The position numbers were made by a program, and so were the translations under genes. Below the pieces are notes generated by a model. The model ran no database searches and was not told the DNA's origin. It saw only the letters and a list, made by a program, of their open reading frames with translations. From contig NZ_MKEK01000001.1 in NCBI RefSeq assembly GCF_001752395.1, positions 771,823 through 835,822 of the forward strand: a stretch of 64,000 bases of DNA, written 5' to 3'. Source of the stretch: Rheinheimera salexigens. GTDB taxonomy: Bacteria > Pseudomonadota > Gammaproteobacteria > Enterobacterales > Alteromonadaceae. Shown piece after piece: positions 1 through 8,516 of the stretch (its first letter is position 1; every line of letters starts with the position of its first letter).

Positions 1-552
1 GGCGGCAATTAGCTTAAAAATATTCATCATGGCGAAGAATATGGCCGCAGTAGCGACAAACTTACTGGGGGTTAAGCCAATAGCGCTAAAGTAAATAATA
101 ATGGGTGGGCCACCAGCGTGCACTAAGCTGCTAGTTATGCCGGAAAACATCGACATCACGACAGCGCCAATTTTATTACTGAGAAAGCTAAGTGTAGTTT
201 GCTTAAATAGGATATTTTTTAGGGCAAAAACAATACAAATAAGGGCAATAATCAATCTGAGATAGTCAGGGTTAATCAGGTCTATCACTAAATAAGCAAT
301 GATAACCCCTAATAATGCGCCAGGGATTAGCGGCAGTAATAGCCGATTATCCCATTTTCGCCAAAAGCTTTTAACACTTAAGATGTCTGCAATAATCAAT
401 AATGGCAGCATTAAAGCAATAGCTTGGCTAGCGGGCAACTTTAGCATTAATAGGGGCACGGCGAATACGCCTAATGCCCCAGCAAATGCGGATTTTGATA
501 TACCAATTAGCACAACAACAAAGGCTATTAGTACTAAGGTTGTCATATCCAT
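1..552 (-). CDS. TauE/SafE-family membrane exporter, cut by the left window edge
   Basis: The minus-strand frame is open from an ATG at 550-552 to base 1, giving 184 residues with no stop, so the C-terminus lies outside the window. Long hydrophobic segments follow each other (about residues 3-17, 22-35, 42-58, 71-90, 97-112, 128-160). A loop reading VHAGGPP at about 144-150 is typical of the TauE/SafE (DUF81) family of putative sulfite or organosulfonate exporters in the inner membrane. The start lies 13 bases after the pirin stop, so the gene probably ends a LysR-pirin-exporter transcript. The substrate cannot be told from the sequence. Confidence 0.85.
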   Translation of the reverse strand, partial: MDMTTLVLIAFVVVLIGISKSAFAGALGVFAVPLLMLKLPASQAIALMLPLLIIADILSVKSFWRKWDNRLLLPLIPGALLGVIIAYLVIDLINPDYLRLIIALICIVFALKNILFKQTTLSFLSNKIGAVVMSMFSGITSSLVHAGGPPIIIYFSAIGLTPSKFVATAAIFFAMMNIFKLIAA

Positions 553-565
553 AGTAACGCTTTAC

Positions 566-1260
566 CTATCGCACTGGCGGTAGGGTAAACCATAGCGCTT
601 CAAGGTCAGAACTAGCTTGCAGTTCAAGCTGTTGCTTAGGATCCATAGCAAAGGCATCACCAGCAGTAAAAGATTCATTAGCAACTTTTAGCTCGCCTTT
701 TACTAAGTGTAAATAACCTATGTAATCACCCGGCGTTAGGTTAAAAGTATCGTTTTGTTTTAACACCAGCCGCGATAAGCTGGCATCTTGGTTTAATGAT
801 AAGGTGCCATTTTCACCCGTCGCGGTAATTAACGGTGTTAGCGGCCCATTTTGTGGAATAGTTTTTGTTCATAACTTGGTTTAATACCCATTTTATTGGG
901 TTGGATCCAAATTTGAAAAAACTTCACCTTTTCCGTGTCTGACGGGTTAAACTCAGAATGCATCACGCCACTACCTGCACTCATGCGCTGCACATCACCA
1001 GCGGGAACAATGTGCTTATTGCCCTCACTGTCTTCATGCTTTAACGCACCTTCAGTCACATAAGAGATAATTTCCATGTCACGGTGACCGTGAGTGCCAA
1101 AACCTTGGCCGGGCATAACCATATCGTCGTTAATCACCCGCAGAGCCGAAACGCCCATATGTTTAGGATCATGGTAGCTGCCAAAAGAAAAACTGTGCTT
1201 GCTCACTAACCAGCCTAAATTGACCGCGCCTCTATCTGCAGCTCGTCTAATGTATTTCAT
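566..1260 (-). pseudogene. Pirin / YhhW-type cupin protein, frameshifted
   Basis: The N-terminal part (140 residues from 1260) has the pirin metal site: THGHRDME near residues 57-64 and a later H-x-E in GVMHSEF. The frame closes at 838 after EQKLFHKMGR. The next frame carries the C-terminal cupin half down to the stop at 566. Adding one T to the five-T run at 862-866 (one A on the coding strand) joins the halves as EQKTIPQNGPLTP and gives a full pirin of about 230 residues. YhhW-type pirins are Fe-binding bicupins, some with quercetinase activity. Either a real one-base deletion or a homopolymer sequencing error explains this; I favour error because both halves are otherwise intact. Confidence 0.8.
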
Positions 1261-1371
1261 GGTTTAATTCCTTCTCTAATTACAATGAGGCTAGTTTAAC
1301 GTTTACCTGAAACGATTAAAATTAGTTAATCTAGCGTCTATCATTCTAATTAAGCGAATGTGATCTAAGCT

Positions 1372-2266
1372 TTATGAAGCTAGCAGTGATTGACAACGGT
1401 ATCTTAACTCGCCTAAAAACGCTCTCGCTGCCGGGCCTAAGCTGTCACCATCTTTAAAAATGAGGTGCAGTTGCATAGATCGACGGCTATTGTTACGTAA
1501 CGGCAGCGGCAGTAATTGGCCACTAGCAAGCTGTTGCTCAATAGCGCTGCTGGGTAGCCAGGCAAAGCCCAGACCATTACAAATCATATCTATAGAAGTG
1601 CGTAAATGGCTGACCGTCCAGCGTTGATTGGCGCCTAGCCAGCCGGCATCGCTTTTATTAAGCAAGGCTGAGTCTCTAACCACCACTTGGCGATGGCTTT
1701 TTAAGTCTTGCTCTGACAGATCTCGGTTAAAGGCATGTAAAGCATGTTCAGGGTTGGCCACCGCCATAAAATCTATCTGGCATAGTTGCTCACTAAAGCC
1801 ATCTATTAAGGCCACTGGCGAAATAGCAATATCGACATCAGCATTCTTTATTAACTCGCTGGCGCCGCTAAGTACGGATTCCACCAGTTCAATTTGCAAC
1901 ATAGGATATTGAGCCGAAACGCTCTCTAACACTTGATACAAAATGGCATGGGGAAACATTTCATCTACCGCAATGCGTAAGTGTGACTGCTGTGCCTTGG
2001 CCCAGGGTTTGGCCGACAATTTCTAATTTAGCTGCTTCATCCAGCAGAAAATTAGCTCTTCTTAACATTAAAGTACCGGCTTCGGTTAACACCGTTTTGC
2101 GACCTTCGATTTCAAATAACTTGACGTTTAAAGTGCTTTCTATTTTGCCCACTGCATTGTGGATACTAGACTGACTTTTATGGATGCCTTGAGCCGCTTG
2201 ATTAAAACCGCCAAATTGCACCACAGAGCGAAACATCCGCCATTGCTCTAGAGTGACTCTAAGCAT
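1372..2266 (-). pseudogene. LysR-family transcriptional regulator, frameshifted
   Basis: From the ATG at 2264-2266 the first frame encodes a LysR winged helix-turn-helix (about residues 1-65, FGGFNQAAQGIHKSQSSI as recognition region) and the linker helix, then leaves frame near 1990-2010. A second frame continues with the effector-binding domain (SHLRIAVDEMFPH onward) to the stop at 1372. The frames differ by a gain of one base or loss of two, near the ACAGCAG stretch after LGQG. The start overlaps the antiporter stop by 8 bases (ATGCTTAG), so the two are co-transcribed and probably translationally coupled. Likely targets are the pirin and exporter genes downstream. Whether it is a real pseudogene is open. 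Confidence 0.8.
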
Positions 2267-4139
2267 CTTTTATCTCTTTATTTATGTGCGCATCTTGTTT
2301 CTCAGCGGCTTGGTTGGCACTTCCTGAGCAAGTGTCCAATTTTTCTTGCTGCTGTTTATCCGCATTTAGTACTTGTTTTAGATCATCTAAGCGCTGTTTG
2401 ACGGCTACGCCATAACTGCGATCATCGCCCCATAAATGCGCCAGTTTATGCAGAGATTCCTGATCATGGGCGGAAAATAACTGTCCGGCACGTTCGGCAT
2501 CGTCACGGTTATTACCAAGTAAGGTCAAGGCTTCAACGGCTAAATGTAGTGCCGAGTGAAAAGTTTCTCGCTCAAAGCTAGTGACGCCGATATGCAGCAG
2601 TTCATAAGCATGGCGACGGTCAATGGCACGGGCGACTATTTTTAGTTGCGGGTAATGTTTTTTAGCCAGCTCAGCAATCTTTAATATTTTATCAGCATCA
2701 TCTATGGCAATAACCAGCAGTTTGGCTTCGTTGGCGCCGGCGGCCGCTAATAGATCACGGTTAGCCGCATCGCCATAAAACACTTTATTGCCAAAGCGGC
2801 GCACCAAATCGATTTGACTTGAACTGTGGTCCAATATAGACAAATGATAGCCTTGAGCACTAAGCAAGCGACCGACAATTTGGCCAAATCGACCATAGCC
2901 AGCAATGATGACATTTTTAGTCGCTTCCATCTGTTCAGGGTGATCGTATGCTTGATTAGCTTGTGTGTTTTTATTGAAAAATTTATCGTAAACAATAAGC
3001 AGTAAAGGCGCCATTAGCATGGATATAGCCACTACTAAGGTAGTAATTTTGCTTTGCTCTGGACTAAGTATTTGTAAAGTAGAAGTGAGTGATAGCAAAA
3101 CAAAGGCAAATTCACCGCCTTGAGCCAAAGCCAAGGTGAATAACAGCTTTTGCTTACTTTTCATATTAAAAAGTACCGCTAACAAATACAGTACTAACGC
3201 TTTAACCACTATTAATCCGGCTACCAGCATAATAACTAGTGACAGGTTTTCAAATAACAACGGAAAGTCGATTGACGCGCCAACGGTGATAAAAAATAAG
3301 CCAAGCAGCAAGCCCTTAAAAGGCTCAATATCAACTTCAAGCTCATGCCGAAATTCGTTATCCGCTAACACCACACCGGCTAAAAAAGTACCCAAAGCAG
3401 GGGATAATCCAATTTTTTGCATAATCACGGCTATGGCAATAACTAAGAATAGTGCCAGCAGAGTAAATAATTCTCTTAGCCGCGTTTCTGCGATGTACCT
3501 AAATAACGGCGCGGAAATATATCTACCGGCAATTATAATGGCAGCGATAACAATAAATGAAATCAACACTTGGCCGTACACAGGGTAGTGTTCTATTAGG
3601 TTATTATGATCTGTTGCAACACTAATAGTGTCACTAAAAGCTAATAGGGGTAATAACGCTAAGATGGGAATAACCGCAATATCTTGAAACAACAATACCG
3701 AAAAAGCATTTTGGCCGGCGTCTTGTTTTATCCAGCCTTTTTCAGTGAGGGTTTGCAGCACTATAGCTGTTGAAGACAATGCCAGCATTAAGCCAATGGC
3801 TAATGCAGTTTCCCAACGTAGGGCTAGCGCATAATGGCCAATAACAAAAAACACGGCACTGGTTAATACCACTTGCAGGCCACCTAAGCCAATAATGGAA
3901 TTTTTAAGCTTCCAGAGCCGAGAAGGTTGCAGCTCTAAACCGACTAAAAATAACATCATTACCACACCGAACTCGGCAAAATGCATCACATCGGTCTGAT
4001 CGCCCACCAGAGCTAAGGCAAAAGGGCCTATTAATATACCGGCTAGCAAATACCCCAGCACCGAGCCTAAACCTAGTCGCTTGGCAATGGGAACGGCCAC
4101 AATGGCTGCGGCTAAATATATTAAGGCAATTTCAATCAT
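2259..4139 (-). CDS. CPA2-family cation:proton antiporter with RCK domain (KefB/KefC-like)
   Basis: The 626-residue protein has about twelve N-terminal membrane segments typical of Na+/H+ exchangers of the CPA2 family (residues 1 to about 385; note LGSVLGYLLAGILIGP). A cytoplasmic TrkA-N/RCK nucleotide-binding domain follows, with GYGRFGQIVGRLL and a downstream acidic DHSSSQID. Length and order match KefB/KefC (about 600-620 residues), glutathione-gated K+ efflux systems that acidify the cytoplasm during electrophile stress. The tail after residue 560 is charged and Gln/Lys-rich. No KefF/KefG-type ancillary flavoprotein lies beside it, so true Kef function is not shown. It overlaps the LysR gene by 8 bases. 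Confidence 0.88.
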   Translation of the reverse strand: MIEIALIYLAAAIVAVPIAKRLGLGSVLGYLLAGILIGPFALALVGDQTDVMHFAEFGVVMMLFLVGLELQPSRLWKLKNSIIGLGGLQVVLTSAVFFVIGHYALALRWETALAIGLMLALSSTAIVLQTLTEKGWIKQDAGQNAFSVLLFQDIAVIPILALLPLLAFSDTISVATDHNNLIEHYPVYGQVLISFIVIAAIIIAGRYISAPLFRYIAETRLRELFTLLALFLVIAIAVIMQKIGLSPALGTFLAGVVLADNEFRHELEVDIEPFKGLLLGLFFITVGASIDFPLLFENLSLVIMLVAGLIVVKALVLYLLAVLFNMKSKQKLLFTLALAQGGEFAFVLLSLTSTLQILSPEQSKITTLVVAISMLMAPLLLIVYDKFFNKNTQANQAYDHPEQMEATKNVIIAGYGRFGQIVGRLLSAQGYHLSILDHSSSQIDLVRRFGNKVFYGDAANRDLLAAAGANEAKLLVIAIDDADKILKIAELAKKHYPQLKIVARAIDRRHAYELLHIGVTSFERETFHSALHLAVEALTLLGNNRDDAERAGQLFSAHDQESLHKLAHLWGDDRSYGVAVKQRLDDLKQVLNADKQQQEKLDTCSGSANQAAEKQDAHINKEIKDA

Positions 4140-4190
4140 TTATAGCTCTTTATTTAGGGGTAGTGTTTTTTAATTTTATTTAGTTAGCTG

Positions 4191-5447
4191 TTATTCTGCA
4201 GTCGTTTCAACAACTAATTTACTATGTAGTGTTTTATGCACCGGGCATTTGTCGGCGATAGCCAGCAGCCTTTGTCGTTGTTCATCGCTAATATCGCCAA
4301 CAATCTTTATTTTTCGGCTGATAAGCTCGACATGGCCATCTTGTTCGTCACAGTTTTTACAATCCTGATGGTAGTTTTTGCTGTGACTTAAGCTGACGCT
4401 AATATCAGTAATGGCCAACTTTTTATGCTTGGCATACATGCGCATTGTCATTACAGTGCAAGTACCTAAAGCCGCTAACAAATGCTCGTATGGATCGGGG
4501 CCAAGGTTTTGCCCGCCTACTGCCAAGGGTTCGTCAGCTAACCAAAAATGACTATCACTGCTGACATTAAGGGTAAAGTTATGATCTTTCTCTGTTACTA
4601 CTAAGCTGCCGTTTTCAGTAATGGTTTTTTCTGCTGCATCATCAGTAGCGTCATCGCTTATATCATTAGTGATGTCATCAGCTACGTCATCGGTATCTGT
4701 ATGCAGATACTTATCTGCCCAGCTGCTAATTACAGTAGCGGCATATTCTGCATCTGCTTTATTGGATAATAAGTGATCGGCTTTGTCTAACGAAATAAAG
4801 CTTTTAGGATGTTTAACACTGCTGTAGATTTTTTCAGCTTCATTAATAGACACCACCGTATCAACCGGACTGTGTAAAATTAACAGCGCTTTACCGTTAA
4901 GGCCAAAATGATGCTGACTATTGGCATTAACATCATCAATAAACTGCTTTTGGATAGAAAACTCTCTTAGCCCCAATTTTACCGTTGCTACGCCATCTCG
5001 TTTGATGGCATCAACACTGTCGGCAAAGTTTTTGATAACATGCTCAGCTTTGGCCGGTGCGGCTATTGCAACCACAGCGTTAACAGATTTAATTCTATTA
5101 GCCACCGCAAGCACGGCAGCACCGCCAAGGCTATGGCCAATTAGTAATTGTGGTGCTTGGTAGTGCTTAGCTAAATAATCAGCTGCCGCGGTTAAGTCAG
5201 CAAGGTTCGAGCTAAAGTTGGTATTAGCAAAGTCACCATCACTATTACCTAAACCAGTAAAATCAAAGCGCAGCACAGCAATACCCTTTGCTACTAAGGC
5301 ACGTGATATTCTGGTTGCCGCAGCAATGTCTTTGCCACAGGTAAAGCAGTGGGCAAATATTGCATAAGCTTTTACATGGCTGGCCGGGCTTTCTAACAAC
5401 CCAGATAGACTGATGCCATTACTTATAAAGGTTAGCTTTTCTCTCAC
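4191..5447 (-). CDS. Alpha/beta hydrolase fused to OsmC-family peroxidase-like domain
   Basis: Two domains in one 418-residue chain. The N-terminal alpha/beta hydrolase has the nucleophile elbow GHSLGG at about 104-109 and a Cys pair HCFTC at 33-37. After an acidic linker rich in Asp (about residues 257-283) comes an OsmC domain with the two reactive cysteines at about 330 (LGTCTVMTM) and 401 (DKCPVH). OsmC proteins reduce organic hydroperoxides with thiols. This fusion is a known family architecture. I chose the GTG at 5445-5447 because AAGGA lies 8 bases upstream and homology begins there; the frame stays open to 5648, but that stretch overlaps the pirin gene and looks non-coding. Confidence 0.85.
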   Translation of the reverse strand: MREKLTFISNGISLSGLLESPASHVKAYAIFAHCFTCGKDIAAATRISRALVAKGIAVLRFDFTGLGNSDGDFANTNFSSNLADLTAAADYLAKHYQAPQLLIGHSLGGAAVLAVANRIKSVNAVVAIAAPAKAEHVIKNFADSVDAIKRDGVATVKLGLREFSIQKQFIDDVNANSQHHFGLNGKALLILHSPVDTVVSINEAEKIYSSVKHPKSFISLDKADHLLSNKADAEYAATVISSWADKYLHTDTDDVADDITNDISDDATDDAAEKTITENGSLVVTEKDHNFTLNVSSDSHFWLADEPLAVGGQNLGPDPYEHLLAALGTCTVMTMRMYAKHKKLAITDISVSLSHSKNYHQDCKNCDEQDGHVELISRKIKIVGDISDEQRQRLLAIADKCPVHKTLHSKLVVETTAE

Positions 5448-5499
5448 GTTAGTATCCTTTAGCTTATTTGCTGACAAGTATGTAGAGTAAGTGAGCTTA

Positions 5500-6354
5500 T
5501 TATTTAAGTGGAATAAACTCTTTATCGTCGCCCGGTATGGTAGGAAAACGGCCGTTTTTCCAATCATCTTCGGCTTGTTTAATTCGCTCTTTACTAAAAG
5601 AAACAAAATTCCAAGAAATAAATGGTACTTGCTCGAATTTCTCACCACCTAACATAATAAAGCGGCCATCAGTTGCTAGCTCAATTTGGCTATCACCTGG
5701 TTCTAATAAAATAAACTCATTGGTGCCGAAGGTTTGACCATTAATAGTAACTTCACCACAAATGGTGAAGATGGCCATTTCTTGCTCTGGGTTAGGCCGG
5801 GTGATAACACTGGCTTGGCTGGCAACAACATCAATATAAAACATGGGTGAATAGGTTTTAACTGGTGAGCTTAAACCATAAGCTTCGCCTACCACTAAGC
5901 GCATCATGACACCCTCATGGGTAATGTGCGGTAAGTCATTTTTTTTGGTGTGGCTAAAGGCAGGTTCTAATTCGGCCATATTTTGGGGTAACGCTACCCA
6001 GCATTGTAAGCCGCTTATTGCATGGGGGTTGGCCCGAACTTCAAAGCTTTCACGTTCTGAATGGACTATTCTTTTGCCCGATGTCATCCAGTTAACATCA
6101 CCTGGTTGAATCTCTATATTATTACCTAGCGAGTCACGGTGTAAAATACTGCCTGCAAATAAATAGGTTAAGGTTGATAAACCAATATGTGGGTGCGGTC
6201 TAACATTAATGCCTTGGCCTGCAGGAAAGTTATTGGGGCCCATTTGGTCAAAGAAAATAAAAGGCCCAACCATGCGCTTTTCTTGATGCGGCAACACGCG
6301 CTTGACACTTAAACCACCAATATCATGATCTTTAGCTTTAAGAATTTTAGCCAT
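5500..6354 (-). CDS. Pirin family protein
   Basis: A complete pirin of 284 residues. The metal site is visible: His54 and His56 in RPHPHIG, His98 and Glu100 in RIVHSERE, as in pirins that bind Fe(II). The second cupin lies at about 150-260. Pirins act as redox-sensitive cofactors or quercetin 2,3-dioxygenases; the substrate here is unknown. It is transcribed away from the LysR gene at 6512-7435, with 157 bases between them holding repeats that could be an operator. LysR, pirin and DoxX genes often sit together in proteobacteria, which suggests one oxidative or electrophile stress unit. Confidence 0.9.
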   Translation of the reverse strand: MAKILKAKDHDIGGLSVKRVLPHQEKRMVGPFIFFDQMGPNNFPAGQGINVRPHPHIGLSTLTYLFAGSILHRDSLGNNIEIQPGDVNWMTSGKRIVHSERESFEVRANPHAISGLQCWVALPQNMAELEPAFSHTKKNDLPHITHEGVMMRLVVGEAYGLSSPVKTYSPMFYIDVVASQASVITRPNPEQEMAIFTICGEVTINGQTFGTNEFILLEPGDSQIELATDGRFIMLGGEKFEQVPFISWNFVSFSKERIKQAEDDWKNGRFPTIPGDDKEFIPLK

Positions 6355-6373
6355 TTAGTGCATCCTCTCTCTA

Positions 6374-6428
6374 TTCATTCTTATTTGGTTGACGAATATT
6401 GATATATTCATCATGTTCATTCTTATTT
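6374..6428 (-). promoter_or_regulatory. Repeat-rich upstream region of the pirin gene, possible operator
   Basis: A 13-base direct repeat TTCATTCTTATTT occurs at 6374-6386 and 6416-6428, 42 bases apart (four helical turns). Between them lies the inverted repeat GAATAT-TGAT-ATATTC at 6394-6409. The block starts 20 bases upstream of the pirin start. Same-face spacing suits a dimeric regulator such as the neighbouring LysR protein, but which protein binds is inference. Confidence 0.4.
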
Positions 6429-6511
6429 ATGAATACTAGCACGTCAAATTAGGCTATATAACAGTCTAAGTATAAATTGAGTGAAATCACTTGATGCTAT
6501 ATTAATTCGCC

Positions 6512-7435
6512 TCAACGGATGTGATCGAGAATAGTTTTATCCCAATGTGGCGGATTGCCAAAATAACCGTCGATGAAATCAATAAAACAGCGCACTTTAT
6601 TTGGCAGTAGTTTTCTGTGAGCATAAACGGCATATAAACCAAAAGGTTCAGGTGAATGCTCAGTTAATACCGGTATCAATTGGCCATTACTAATAGCCTC
6701 ACTAGCAATAAAAGTGGGTTGTAAGGCTAAACCCGCCCCCGCGATGGCGGCAGCAATTAACACATCACCATTATTGCTAGATAACCCGGCTCGACTATCT
6801 AAATTTTTAGTCTTTAGCCACTGATAAATACCGTCTTTATGTGCCATTTCTGAATAACTGTAATGTAAATAACGATGATGTTTTAGATCTTCAGCGACTA
6901 AAGGGGTGCCATATTTATTAAGATAGCCAGGTGATGCGGATAAGATTAGCCGGATCGGCGCCACATACTTAGCAATAAGTGACGAGCTTTTTAATTGGCC
7001 AATACGTAGGGCTATATCAAAACCTTCTTTAATAATATCAACTTTACGATCACTAAGCTGAAGATCGATATTAACGTTAGGGTGGTGCGACTGAAAATCT
7101 GTAATCAGGCTTCCCAAATGCTTTAATGCAAACGACACGGGCGCGCTGATCTTTAAAGTACCGCTTGGGTTCTGTTGTAAACCGCTCAGTTGCTGGTCCA
7201 TCTCATCGATACTTAATAATATCTGCTGTGCGTGTTGAAAATACTCTGTGCCTGCTTCTGTAAGATTCACTTTTCGGGTGGTGCGGTTAAGCAAACGTAC
7301 AGCGATGTGCTTTTCTAGTTGGGACACGTATTTACTAACCAACTGAGGTGATAAGTTTAAGCTTGTTGCTGCTTGACTGAAACTGCCTTCAGTTACTACG
7401 GCAACAAAAGCACGCATTGCCTCTAATCTATCCAT
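6512..7435 (-). CDS. LysR-family transcriptional regulator
   Basis: The intact 307-residue protein has a winged helix-turn-helix at residues 1-60 (GSFSQAATSLNLSPQLVSKYV) and a periplasmic-binding-like effector domain from about 90 to 295. It resembles the CrgA/DhcR-like group that controls divergent oxidoreductase or DoxX genes. The gene lies back to back with doxX (169 bases between starts), and a perfect palindrome in that gap fits the usual LysR arrangement of autorepression and divergent activation. The pirin gene downstream is a second likely target. The inducer is unknown. Confidence 0.9.
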   Translation of the reverse strand: MDRLEAMRAFVAVVTEGSFSQAATSLNLSPQLVSKYVSQLEKHIAVRLLNRTTRKVNLTEAGTEYFQHAQQILLSIDEMDQQLSGLQQNPSGTLKISAPVSFALKHLGSLITDFQSHHPNVNIDLQLSDRKVDIIKEGFDIALRIGQLKSSSLIAKYVAPIRLILSASPGYLNKYGTPLVAEDLKHHRYLHYSYSEMAHKDGIYQWLKTKNLDSRAGLSSNNGDVLIAAAIAGAGLALQPTFIASEAISNGQLIPVLTEHSPEPFGLYAVYAHRKLLPNKVRCFIDFIDGYFGNPPHWDKTILDHIR

Positions 7436-7474
7436 TACATACCCTTATTTTCAGTTGGTATAATCGCAAATTTA

Positions 7475-7497
7475 ATTATCAACATCTTGTTGATAAT
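7475..7497. promoter_or_regulatory. Perfect palindrome between lysR and doxX, likely LysR operator
   Basis: Two perfect 10-base arms, ATTATCAACA and TGTTGATAAT, are separated by TCT. The site lies 40 bases upstream of the lysR start and about 108 upstream of doxX. LysR proteins bind interrupted dyads in such divergent gaps, so this is the best operator candidate for the 6512-7435 regulator. Confidence 0.6.
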
Positions 7498-7604
7498 CTT
7501 TCTTCATTACCTATCTTATTCTTAGGTCACAATAAGAGTAAAGTATATTCATCCCCAGAAGGTGGGCTAACACACTGCAAATAATTAATAGTGAGGAATA
7601 AATA

Positions 7605-8054
7605 ATGAATACATCATGGTTAAATAAATTACTGTCATCTAATGCCGGCATCGCTGCCTTAGTTTTACGCGTGCCAGTTGGCTTGATTTTGGCGGCACAC
7701 GGTGCACAAAAACTCTTTGCTTGGTTTGGCGGCTATGGCTTAGAGGGCACAGGTCAATGGATGGCCAGTATTGGTATAACACCGGGTTTTCTGATGGCGT
7801 TATTAGCAGGCAGTGCTGAGTTTTTTGGTGGTTTAGCTCTGGCTTTGGGGTTGTTGACTCGCCCGGCAGCATTAGTGACAGCGTTTACTATGTTGGTTGC
7901 CATCTTTACTGTTCATATCAATAATGGCTTATTTATGGCTAATAATGGCTATGAATATGGGTTAACACTGTTTGTTGTAGCAATTGTATTGGCTATTCAA
8001 GGTGGTGGCAGCTTAAGTGTAGACAATTGGTTAGTTAAAAAATTAACTAAATAG
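7605..8054 (+). CDS. DoxX family membrane protein
   Basis: The 149-residue protein has four hydrophobic segments (about 15-35, 55-78, 82-105, 118-138) and the DoxX signature region RVPVGLILAAHGAQKLF followed by GxGLxGT. DoxX proteins are small inner-membrane proteins, in some species linked to thiol redox balance or quinone-dependent oxidation; no catalytic role is settled for most. SD GAGGAA lies 8 bases before the ATG. It is single, closed by a strong terminator at 8097-8133, and probably controlled by the divergent LysR gene. Confidence 0.9.
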   Translation: MNTSWLNKLLSSNAGIAALVLRVPVGLILAAHGAQKLFAWFGGYGLEGTGQWMASIGITPGFLMALLAGSAEFFGGLALALGLLTRPAALVTAFTMLVAIFTVHINNGLFMANNGYEYGLTLFVVAIVLAIQGGGSLSVDNWLVKKLTK

Positions 8055-8096
8055 GCTAACTAATATAGTCAATTTTATTGAGTATATTTGGTGAAC

Positions 8097-8133
8097 AAAA
8101 ATGGCTAAACTTTATCGAGTTTAGCCATTTTTT
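8097..8133 (+). terminator. Intrinsic terminator after doxX
   Basis: A perfect 15-base stem (AAAAATGGCTAAACT with its complement) and loop TTATCG, ending in a T run. It lies 42 bases after the doxX stop. Confidence 0.85.
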
Positions 8134-8234
8134 GTATTAACGTTAATTTTTTCAAGCACTAACAACTGCATAGCAACCGTAGTTGTATAAAGATCTATTC
8201 AGAACTCACAACAAAATGGTAAATGAGTTTAAGA

Positions 8235-8339
8235 TTAATTAGTTACCTTAATGGATTTAATATTAACGAACTCGCGCAAACCAAAGCCACCATGTTCTTT
8301 GCCATAGCCAATGTTATTTATCCCAGCAAAGGGTAGGTT
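8235..8339 (-). pseudogene. Remnant of an aldehyde dehydrogenase 3' end
   Basis: This 105-base stretch translates on the minus strand to 34 residues plus stop, with NLPFAGINNIGYGKEHGG followed by FGLREFVNIKSI. It aligns without gaps to the C-terminus of the intact aldehyde dehydrogenase at 14434-15816 (NLPFGGVKDSGYGREHGG, then FGLREFVNIKSI), and the DNA is also similar. Nothing upstream continues the match past 8340. It is a decayed fragment of a paralogue, or a fragment left by a duplication and deletion. No function is expected. Confidence 0.85.
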
Positions 8340-8516
8340 TTATAGAAGAATATTGGCATAAAAAAAGTGGACTACAGGACAGCTTGTATCTACTTCAGTG
8401 GTTAACCTGCAATGTTGCAGTTAATACTGTATAGCTATTACAAGTTGTACCTCAATTTGTTTGTAATGCTACACAACACACAGTACAGTGTTTATTGTGC
8501 ATTTTAAGTAATATTT

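Noticed and set aside
5448..5648. A 67-residue N-terminal extension of the hydrolase-OsmC protein.
   Set aside because: It overlaps the pirin gene, has no ribosome site, and family homology starts at the GTG at 5447.
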